Source: Acidobacteriaceae bacterium (GTDB taxonomy: Bacteria; Acidobacteriota; Terriglobia; Terriglobales; Acidobacteriaceae). From it: DNA of 36,619 nt. Positions within the stretch are counted from its first letter, which is position 1; every line of letters starts with the position of its first letter. This document shows, one piece after another, positions 1-6,298 of the stretch. The translations under genes were made by a program, and so were the position numbers. The stretch lies in assembly GCA_030037545.1 (NCBI GenBank), contig JASHRF010000077.1, positions 1 to 36,619 on the forward strand, read 5' to 3'. The notes under the pieces were generated by a model. It was not told the origin of the DNA. It saw nothing but the letters and a program-made list of their open reading frames with translations, and did not search any database.

Positions 1-2348
1 CCTTTGCCGCCGGTGCTCTTCAAGAAGCTTTCGAGGTGCAGCTTTTTCAGGCGTCCGCGGAGCTTTTCGGCGCTGCGAGCGAGCGTTTGCCAGTCGATGG
101 CGGCGTCCGGGTCGAGGTCGAAGACCAGCCGGTCGGGCCTGTCGAGCGATTGGTTGCGTGAGCCCCAGGGATGGATTTCGAGCACGCCCATCTGCGCGAG
201 TCCAACCAAGCCTTCCGCGGAATCGAGTGTCAGGTACTGTTCTACCTCGCCGGTTTTGGCGTTGGGCACGGCGATGCTCTTGACCCCCTTCGGCAATCCG
301 CGGCCGATGTGCTTCTGGAAGAAGCAGGGCTTGTCGCTGCCTTCAGGACAGCGCACCACGCTCAGCGGCCGGCCGGCAACGTGCGGCAACATGCGTTCCG
401 CCACGGCCAGAAAATATTCGGCCAGGGCCTGCTTGGTCATACCGCTTTCCGGGTCGAGAACTTTCTCAGGATGGGTGATGGGCAGGTCGATCATTTTCTG
501 GCGATCCTCATTTTTCCCGCGCACGAAGGCTGGTATGCGCGCGGGAGACATTGGAGATGGCGCCGGCACTTCCAGCGGGGCCGGCATCTCGCGCACTACT
601 TCCCTGGCCGGCTTGTCTTCGCGCAGGCCTTTGAAGGAAGCCTGGCGCACCAGGTTATCGCGCGTCCACGTGGTGAAGGCAACCTGCGCCACCAGCGTGG
701 GCTTGATCCAGTATCCATCGCGCTGGGCATCGCGGGGAATCCCGTCGAATGGACAATCCTTCTGCTTGAGCAGGTCAAGCTTGGTGCGCAGTGAGAGATG
801 GGTGCGCTGGGTGAACCCGGTGCCGGCGCGGCCTGCGTAGATCAACTTCCCCCGGCGATAGTAGCCCAGCAGCAGCGCGCCGATGCCGTGCCCGCCCTTC
901 GACGGAAGCGTAAAGCCGCCGAGCACGAATTCCTGCTTCTGAATGCATTTGATTTTGAGCCACGCGCCTCCGCGTCCGGAGTCGTAGCGGGCGGATGCGT
1001 ATTTGGATACGATGCCTTCCGCGCCCAGGGCGCAAGCCTTGCGAAAGACTTCATCGCCGCGCGCCACAAAATGCTCGCTGAAGCGAAGCAGCGAATGGGC
1101 GCCCACGTGCGCCAGCAAGCTGGCCAGGATTCGCTTGCGATCGAGCAGCGGCAGCCTGCGCAGATTGTGCCCATCAAGGTGCAGGAGGTCGAAGGCGAAG
1201 TAGGCGAGGTATTTTTGCCGGCCCTCCTGAAAGGCGGCCTGCAAGTCGGCGAAGCTGGCGATGCCACGCTGGTCAAGCGCCACCACCTCGCCGTCGAGGA
1301 TCGCGGTTTCCACCGGCAATTGTGCGGCGGCGCGCGCGATATCGGGCATGCGCGCCGTCCAGTCCAGCCCCGTGCGCGTATAGAGCTTTGCGCTGCGCTC
1401 ACCATTTTTCTTTGCCGCGCGGATGTGGATCTGGATGCGATATCCATCCAGCTTGAGCTCGTGAATCCAGTCGCGTCCATTGGGTGCTTGGGCCGTCTGC
1501 TGCGCGAGCTGCGGGTCGATAAAGCGGGGAAAGCTTTCGCGGGGCAGGGAACGGAGCAGGCGTATTTCAGCCAGCGGCGCTTTCTGGGTCCGGCCCGTTA
1601 GCTTGACCGCGGGCCGGGGTCCCGATTTTGCCGCCGGCACTTTGGCGCGCGTCTCGCCGCCGCTCTGAAAACCCTTCGTTGAATCCCACACGCTATCGGC
1701 ATTGCCGGCGATCTGTTCCAGGCTACGATGGGTGATCGCGCTCTGGGGCGCTTTGTCAGTAATGCTGCCATCGTTCTCCTCGCGCGCGAATTCGTCGCGA
1801 TCTTTGATGAGCAGCCAATTGGGTTTATCGGCGCGCTCCCGCGGGCCGTGCATGCGCACCAGCGCCCAGCGGCCTTTGAGCTTTTTTCCGTTGAGCTCAA
1901 ATTTCAGATGACCTTCGGCCAGCCCGCGGTCAACGTCACCCAGCGGTTTCCACTCGCCGAAATCCCACACCATCACCGTCCCGCCACCATATTGACCTTG
2001 GGGAATGGTGCCCTCGAACCCTCCGTACTCCATGGGATGGTCTTCCACTTGGACAGCGAGGCGCTTGTCGCCGGGATAATAGCTGGGGCCTTTGGTGACC
2101 GCCCAGCTTTTGAGCACACCGCTCCAGCCAAGCCGGAAATCGTAGTGCAAGCGTGTGGCGGCGTGTTTTTGAACGACAAAAGGAAGGCCAGAAGCTGAAA
2201 GCGTGGAGCGCCGTCCGCCGCGCGGTTCCGCGGTGACGTGAAAGTCGCGTATTTCGCGGTAGCGCTGTAGCTGTCGCGCCACCGTCTGTGCGGCCTTGGC
2301 TCGAGCCATAGGGCGTGCCGCTGGCCGTTTTTGCACAGGCAAAGCCAT
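1..2348 (-). CDS. ligD: ATP-dependent DNA ligase LigD, PE-Lig-Pol type (3' end cut by window edge)
   Basis: LigD is the multifunctional end-processing and sealing enzyme of bacterial non-homologous end joining. The frame is open from the ATG at 2348 to the window edge, about 782 codons. Domains in order: an N-terminal 3'-phosphoesterase (FVVQKHAATRLHYDFRL, then a VEDHPMEYGGFEGTIP stretch); an ATP-dependent ligase core with nucleotidyltransferase motif I ELKLDGY, catalytic Lys about residue 299 near 1454; and the start of the archaeo-eukaryotic-primase-type polymerase (PCFFQKHIGRGLP, then LVFDLDPD with the metal-binding Asp pair near 130). The last residues seen, LKSTGGKG, are also typical of the polymerase domain, so perhaps 100-150 codons are missing. 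The start at 2348 lies one base past the ku stop, implying translational coupling; an in-frame ATG at 2309 is the alternative. No frameshift was found. Confidence 0.93.
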   Translation of the reverse strand, partial: MALPVQKRPAARPMARAKAAQTVARQLQRYREIRDFHVTAEPRGGRRSTLSASGLPFVVQKHAATRLHYDFRLGWSGVLKSWAVTKGPSYYPGDKRLAVQVEDHPMEYGGFEGTIPQGQYGGGTVMVWDFGEWKPLGDVDRGLAEGHLKFELNGKKLKGRWALVRMHGPRERADKPNWLLIKDRDEFAREENDGSITDKAPQSAITHRSLEQIAGNADSVWDSTKGFQSGGETRAKVPAAKSGPRPAVKLTGRTQKAPLAEIRLLRSLPRESFPRFIDPQLAQQTAQAPNGRDWIHELKLDGYRIQIHIRAAKKNGERSAKLYTRTGLDWTARMPDIARAAAQLPVETAILDGEVVALDQRGIASFADLQAAFQEGRQKYLAYFAFDLLHLDGHNLRRLPLLDRKRILASLLAHVGAHSLLRFSEHFVARGDEVFRKACALGAEGIVSKYASARYDSGRGGAWLKIKCIQKQEFVLGGFTLPSKGGHGIGALLLGYYRRGKLIYAGRAGTGFTQRTHLSLRTKLDLLKQKDCPFDGIPRDAQRDGYWIKPTLVAQVAFTTWTRDNLVRQASFKGLREDKPAREVVREMPAPLEVPAPSPMSPARIPAFVRGKNEDRQKMIDLPITHPEKVLDPESGMTKQALAEYFLAVAERMLPHVAGRPLSVVRCPEGSDKPCFFQKHIGRGLPKGVKSIAVPNAKTGEVEQYLTLDSAEGLVGLAQMGVLEIHPWGSRNQSLDRPDRLVFDLDPDAAIDWQTLARSAEKLRGRLKKLHLESFLKSTGGK

Positions 2349-2349
2349 C

Positions 2350-3228
2350 TCAGGCCGCTTTGTGCCGACGCTTGGATGATTTCACCAGCACCGGGCCTTT
2401 CTTTGCGGCGGCCGGCGGTTTTTTGCGCGCGGGTTCAGGCCGCCTGGTTTCTTCCAGGCTGCGGCGCAGAGCGTCCATGAGACCGACGGCCCTGGGGCGG
2501 GCCGGCGCTTCTTCCTCGAGCGGCAGCGGCATGTGTTTCTGTTTAGCTTCGATCAGCTCGCGCAGCGCGGATTCGTAATCGTCTTTGTACTCCTCGAATT
2601 CGAATGGCGTCGTATGGGCCTTCACCAGATCGGCTGCCATGGCGAGCTGTTTCTTATCCACCTCGATGGGCGCGATGCCTGAGAAATAATCCTCGGCTTT
2701 GCGCAGTTCCTCGGAGTAACGCAGCGTGTACGCCATCAGGCCGCGCTCTTTGCCGGGAGGCACGGCAAAGGCGACGAGGTGCTCACGCCCGCCGAAAGCC
2801 ACTTCGCCCACGGCGGCTTTGTTGGCCTGCTCCATAGCCTTTCGAACCACGGCAAAAGCTTGCGGCGATTCTTTGGGCTCGGGGAGCACGAAATACGGCT
2901 TCTCGAAGATCGCCGGGGGCAGTTCGCCGATCTCGACGAACTGGCTGAGCTCGATTACGCGCTTGGTAGGAATGCGCAGCCGCTTGATCTCTTCAGAATC
3001 GATAGCGACGTATTTGCCCTTGGTGTATTCGTAGCCCTTTACGATCTCGGCATTCTCGACCCGCTCGTCGGTGTTGACGACATTCAGGTGGCGAACGCGC
3101 TGCCCGGTCGTCTTATCGATCTGATGAAAGCTGATACCGGATTGAGCGTTGACAGCCGGATAGAGCTGAACGCCGAAGGACACGAGCGAGATCTTCAATT
3201 GGCCCGACCAGAACGGACGACCGACCAT
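2350..3228 (-). CDS. ku: Ku homodimer, NHEJ DNA-end-binding protein
   Basis: Ku (292 aa) forms a homodimeric ring that threads onto double-strand break ends and recruits LigD. The N-terminus MVGRPFWSGQLKISLVSFGV is the standard start of bacterial Ku, followed by the Ku beta-barrel core (FHQIDKTTGQRVRH, then GYEYTKGKYVAIDSEEI). The C-terminal 30 residues are Lys/Arg/Pro/Ala-rich (ARKKPPAAAKKGP, ending KRRHKAA), like the extended basic tails of other bacterial Ku proteins that aid DNA binding and sliding. I chose the ATG at 3228 because GGAGG lies 5 bases upstream; the open frame extends to 3411 but that N-terminal extension looks non-coding. The gene is first in the ku-ligD operon, which follows with a 1-base gap. 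Confidence 0.95.
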   Translation of the reverse strand: MVGRPFWSGQLKISLVSFGVQLYPAVNAQSGISFHQIDKTTGQRVRHLNVVNTDERVENAEIVKGYEYTKGKYVAIDSEEIKRLRIPTKRVIELSQFVEIGELPPAIFEKPYFVLPEPKESPQAFAVVRKAMEQANKAAVGEVAFGGREHLVAFAVPPGKERGLMAYTLRYSEELRKAEDYFSGIAPIEVDKKQLAMAADLVKAHTTPFEFEEYKDDYESALRELIEAKQKHMPLPLEEEAPARPRAVGLMDALRRSLEETRRPEPARKKPPAAAKKGPVLVKSSKRRHKAA

Positions 3229-3298
3229 GGCTCCTCCCAGGGACGCAGCACCGCGCCGACGCAGGTAGAAAGTTGGATGCGAGGGGCGGGGAAGCGGG

Positions 3299-3357
3299 TT
3301 AGCGAGTCGGCACGTCCAGCAAGTCAGCAAATTAGCCCGTTCGCAGGTCAGCGAGCT
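3299..3357. repeat. Decayed short tandem repeat (AGTCAGCRA-like unit)
   Basis: This part of the ku/USP spacer is built from imperfect reiterations of a 7-9 base unit (agcgagtc, agcaagtc, agcaaatt, aggtcagcgag). A second stretch of the same family lies at 13882-13930. I see no coding capacity and no flanking duplication. Confidence 0.5.
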
Positions 3358-3372
3358 GGGGGATTGGCCGCG

Positions 3373-3388
3373 CGTGATGTGAATCACA
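3373..3388. promoter_or_regulatory. CRP/FNR-superfamily type palindrome in divergent promoter region
   Basis: The sequence cGTGA-N6-TCACA matches the CRP consensus TGTGA-N6-TCACA at 9 of 10 half-site positions. It sits between the divergent ku-ligD operon (ATG 152 bases away) and the USP gene (ATG about 115 bases away), so it could act on either. The rest of the 3229-3496 spacer holds the decayed repeat at 3299-3357 and the USP ribosome binding site; I could not assign -35/-10 boxes with confidence. Confidence 0.45.
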
Positions 3389-3496
3389 CGAATGGGTGCG
3401 GTCCGGCACATCTCCGCAACTCCGCCGGTGGCACGCTTTCCCCATCGAGAGCACGAAACAGCGCCGCGAAACAGGGACTCGGGCGAGGTGTTCGAA

Positions 3497-4453
3497 ATGG
3501 ACCATCCGGACCTGCACCGTTGGACTCATCCGGCCGTGATTCTGGTTGCCACCGACCTGAACGACCTGGGCCGGCTCATGCCTGTGGCCATGGAGCAGGC
3601 GGGCGAAAGCGGCGCGCGGCTGATCCTGCTGCATGTGCTGGCGACCAGCACCGTGCTTTCGACCGATGCCGCCGGATTGCCATATTACAACCCATCATGC
3701 GTGCTCGAATTTGCCGACAAGACGCTCCTGCCTTGGTGTGAATCTGCGCGGAGGGAGGGAATTGCTTGTGACGCGCTGGTGCGGGAGGGCAATCCCGCCC
3801 AACAGGTTGCGGCCGCGGCCCGCCAGTTTCAGGCGGATCGTGTGCTGCTGGGGACGCGGAGCCGGAGCAAACTCTCCAAGTTGCTACTGGGCTCTGTGGC
3901 AGAGCAAGTGCTGCGCTCGGTCAACCTCCCGGTCATGACCGTGGGACCTGAGGCTCATCTCCCGGTGGGTCAGGGCGGCGAAAAGGTCGTCCTGCACGCC
4001 ACCACATTGCGAGAGACCTCCCGCCCGAGCGCGGTGCTTGCCTGTCAAATCGCCGCCGGCCGCAAACAGGCGCTGGTACTGCTGCATGTGCTGCCGCCCG
4101 TGAACGAGTTGGAGCGGAAGGGAGTTCCGGCCGGCTTTGGCACCAGCTTCGATTCCTCGGCCAGGCGCGAGCTGCTGAATTTCGTGGCGGGAGCAGACGT
4201 CCAAGGCTCCTTAGCAGTTGAGCCTGTGGTGGTGCATGGGAATCCCGCCATCGAAATCCTGGCTACCGCGCAAGAGCGGCACGCAAGCCTGATTGTCCTT
4301 GGCTCAACGCATCGCTCGGCCCTCGAGAACCTGGCCCGCGACCGCACTGTCTATCGTGTGCTGGCGCATGCACGCTGCCCCGTTCTCACGCTGCGCGAGC
4401 CGCTAGCCAAGACGGCGGAGCTGCACGACGAAGCGGCCGCCATGCACCGTTGA
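3497..4453 (+). CDS. Tandem-domain universal stress protein (UspA family)
   Basis: This 318-aa cytosolic protein contains two UspA domains. The first (about residues 12-150) starts HPAVILVATDLND and carries the ATP-binding type motif GTRSRSKLSKLLLGSVAEQVL. The second (about 160-300) starts EKVVLHATTL and carries LGSTHRSALENLARDRTVYRVL, a more degenerate version with no clear G-x9-G-S/T. Two-domain USPs are usually linked to stress, hypoxia or energy-limitation responses. I chose the ATG at 3497 because GAGGTG lies 8 bases upstream and the USP fold starts soon after; the frame extends upstream to 3392 without domain support. The gene is monocistronic, divergent from ku across a CRP-type site, and convergent with the hydrolase ending at 4467. 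The ligand and trigger are unknown. Confidence 0.9.
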   Translation: MDHPDLHRWTHPAVILVATDLNDLGRLMPVAMEQAGESGARLILLHVLATSTVLSTDAAGLPYYNPSCVLEFADKTLLPWCESARREGIACDALVREGNPAQQVAAAARQFQADRVLLGTRSRSKLSKLLLGSVAEQVLRSVNLPVMTVGPEAHLPVGQGGEKVVLHATTLRETSRPSAVLACQIAAGRKQALVLLHVLPPVNELERKGVPAGFGTSFDSSARRELLNFVAGADVQGSLAVEPVVVHGNPAIEILATAQERHASLIVLGSTHRSALENLARDRTVYRVLAHARCPVLTLREPLAKTAELHDEAAAMHR

Positions 4454-4466
4454 AGGAAACAAGGAA

Positions 4467-5498
4467 TCAGTTTTGCGCCGTGGCAGGTCTTCGCGCCTCG
4501 TACGCAGCCGTTTCTGCATGGACGTTAAGCGGCTTGCTGGGGCTCGGCTTGGCCATGACGGGCGTCAACGGCGTAAATGGAGCTGCAGGCGTCTGTTCGA
4601 GGAACTGAACCACCCTGGGTCCCATCGCACGCGTGCACTGCAAAGGCGCGAGATGGCCGCAGGCCGCAAATACATCCAACCGGGATTGCGGAATTAAGCG
4701 GTGGATCTTTTCGCCCTGGTCGAGCGGGATGATGCGGTCTTGCGCGCCCCAGAGGATCAGCACCGGCATCTTCAACTGCGGCAAGAGATTATCCGTGACG
4801 TCACGGCCCGTAAGCATCTGGGCCATGGCCCGCGAAACCACCCAGCCTGACTCCTTCGAGACACGCAGAATGTCAGCAGCCACAAAGCCGGGTATGCGCG
4901 GCGGGTGAGGCATAAGCAGCGCATCGAGCTGGTTCAGTTGCGCAGGTGTGGAGGGCGTAAACAGGTTGAGGTTCCACTCGGGCATTTCGTAGAGGCCTGC
5001 CGAGTCGAAAAGCATGAGCCGCTTGATCCGCTCCGGATGATTTGCGGCCACTACCTGCACGATCCATCCACCCATTGACCATCCGCCCAGATCCACCTGC
5101 TTGAGCCCAACGGTATCGAGGAAGTCAACCACCATCGAGGCTTCGTCGTGGATGGAGTAGGAAAAGTTGACCGGCTGCGCGCTGCGGCCGTAGCCGATGA
5201 GGTCGGGCATATAGACGCGGTAGCCGGCCCTGTCAAAATACGGCGCCAGAGAGCGCCAGTCTTCGGCGCGTCCGCCCAGCCCGTGCACCAGCACTACGGG
5301 AGCCCCATTGGCCGGACCCTCTACTTCGTAGTGCATACGCTGGCCGTCAACCCATGCCCAACGATTCTGAACCCCGGCCACAGCCTCCTCTACGTATGTA
5401 AAGTCGTCGAAGAAGTCCAGCGGGCGCATCCAGAACGCGATTCCGATCAGCAGCACCACCGCGCCCACTGTGAACACAATGCCTTTCAACAATCTCAT
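4467..5498 (-). CDS. Membrane-anchored alpha/beta hydrolase
   Basis: This 343-aa protein has an N-terminal uncleaved anchor (MRLLKGIVFTVGAVVLLIGIAF) followed by an alpha/beta hydrolase domain facing the periplasm. Visible signatures are the oxyanion-hole loop VLVHGLGG (about 70-76), nucleophile elbow GWSMGG with Ser141, acid Asp254 in WGAQDRIIP, and His282 in ACGHLAP: a complete triad. The last 45 residues are Pro/Ala-rich and probably disordered. The ATG at 5498 has GGAGG 5 bases upstream and overlaps the Nudix stop as ATGA, so the two are translationally coupled; the open frame upstream to 5687 is the antisense shadow of the Nudix gene. The fold covers lipases, esterases, epoxide hydrolases and haloperoxidases, so the substrate cannot be read from the sequence. 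Confidence 0.9.
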   Translation of the reverse strand: MRLLKGIVFTVGAVVLLIGIAFWMRPLDFFDDFTYVEEAVAGVQNRWAWVDGQRMHYEVEGPANGAPVVLVHGLGGRAEDWRSLAPYFDRAGYRVYMPDLIGYGRSAQPVNFSYSIHDEASMVVDFLDTVGLKQVDLGGWSMGGWIVQVVAANHPERIKRLMLFDSAGLYEMPEWNLNLFTPSTPAQLNQLDALLMPHPPRIPGFVAADILRVSKESGWVVSRAMAQMLTGRDVTDNLLPQLKMPVLILWGAQDRIIPLDQGEKIHRLIPQSRLDVFAACGHLAPLQCTRAMGPRVVQFLEQTPAAPFTPLTPVMAKPSPSKPLNVHAETAAYEARRPATAQN

Positions 5499-5971
5499 CT
5501 TCCCTCCGGAAGTTGGGGCCAGAGCGCCTGGGCCCTTTGCCAGCCTTTCTCGACGACGCGCACAGTAACCGGGTCGAGATTCAGCCCGGGCGCCAAAGCG
5601 CTGCGGCTGGTCCACTCCGATCGCTCTACCCATCGCACTGCGTCGGCATCCGAAGCCGCCTGCAAGGCGCCGCCGGTGACGCGGCACAGGTAGTCCGCGA
5701 TCACGTAATGAAATTGGATGCGGTCATCAACCTTATGGATACGATCCAGTATTTCGATGAGCTCGACGGGCTCAACCAGCAATCCGGTTTCCTCGCAAAC
5801 TTCGCGGGCAACCCCATCGACGAGGGTTTCGCCCAGCTCCAGCGCACCGCCGGGCAGGGTCCAGGATCCCTTCAGCGGGGCCTGCGCGCGCCGGGCGAGC
5901 AACACGCGCCCCTCGTGAACCACCACGGCACCCACGCCCATCAACGGCGCTGAAGGAAATTCTCGCTGCAT
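5495..5971 (-). CDS. Nudix hydrolase
   Basis: This 158-aa protein hydrolyses a nucleoside diphosphate linked to another moiety. The Nudix box is complete: G42-x5-E48-x7-R56-E57-V-C-E60-E61-T-G63-L. The N-terminal MGVGAVVVHEGRVLLARRA and the WTLPGG preceding the box resemble the ADP-ribose pyrophosphatase/MutT-like group, but specificity cannot be assigned. I chose the ATG at 5971 because AGGAGGG lies 6 bases upstream; the frame stays open to 6568 but that extension overlaps copZ/copA antisense. It is first in a two-gene operon with the alpha/beta hydrolase (ATGA overlap) and divergent from the copper genes. Confidence 0.92.
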   Translation of the reverse strand: MQREFPSAPLMGVGAVVVHEGRVLLARRAQAPLKGSWTLPGGALELGETLVDGVAREVCEETGLLVEPVELIEILDRIHKVDDRIQFHYVIADYLCRVTGGALQAASDADAVRWVERSEWTSRSALAPGLNLDPVTVRVVEKGWQRAQALWPQLPEGR

Positions 5972-6088
5972 GTCTGACCCTCCTGTTGCTGACTTCACCA
6001 TAAACGGCTGGGGGCCGGCTGATAAGACGCGCGGAGATGCCAAATGAATCTGCGCCCCTGGAATTATCATCAATGGAGTAGGGAAACT

Positions 6089-6298
6089 GTGGTTCAATTC
6101 ACGCTCAGGATCGACGGGATGCACTGCGGCGCCTGCATTCGGCGCGTAAGTGAGACGCTGGCTTCCATCCCGGGCATCGCAGTGGACAAAGTCCAAATAG
6201 GCGCGGCGCGGCTGAACGCGAACGTTGAGCCGGCGACGGTTGACGCTGCCATTGCAGCCCTGGCCAAGGCCGGTTACGCGGCCCATCTGGAAGCGTAA
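6089..6298 (+). CDS. copZ: Copper chaperone-like heavy-metal-associated (HMA) protein
   Basis: This is a small single-domain HMA protein (69 aa from the GTG at 6089) with the metal-binding loop GMHCGACIRRV (MxCxxC) and the ferredoxin-like HMA fold. It should bind Cu(I) in the cytosol and hand it to the P1B-ATPase encoded directly downstream. The GTG at 6089 places FTLRIDGMHC at the normal CopZ N-terminus and has GGAG/AGGGA upstream. An ATG at 6044, with GGAG 8 bases upstream, would add 15 residues (MNLRPWNYHQWSRET) that do not look like an HMA start; it remains possible. The stop at 6296-6298 abuts the copA GTG at 6299, so the two genes are a tightly coupled operon. I found no convincing CueR or CsoR operator in the 5972-6088 spacer. 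Confidence 0.85.
   Translation: MVQFTLRIDGMHCGACIRRVSETLASIPGIAVDKVQIGAARLNANVEPATVDAAIAALAKAGYAAHLEA

Noticed and set aside
596..1900. Several short minus-strand open frames in the ligD region suggesting a broken gene
   Set aside because: They are in other frames. The true ligD frame is open without interruption from 2348 to base 1, with all expected motifs in the same phase.
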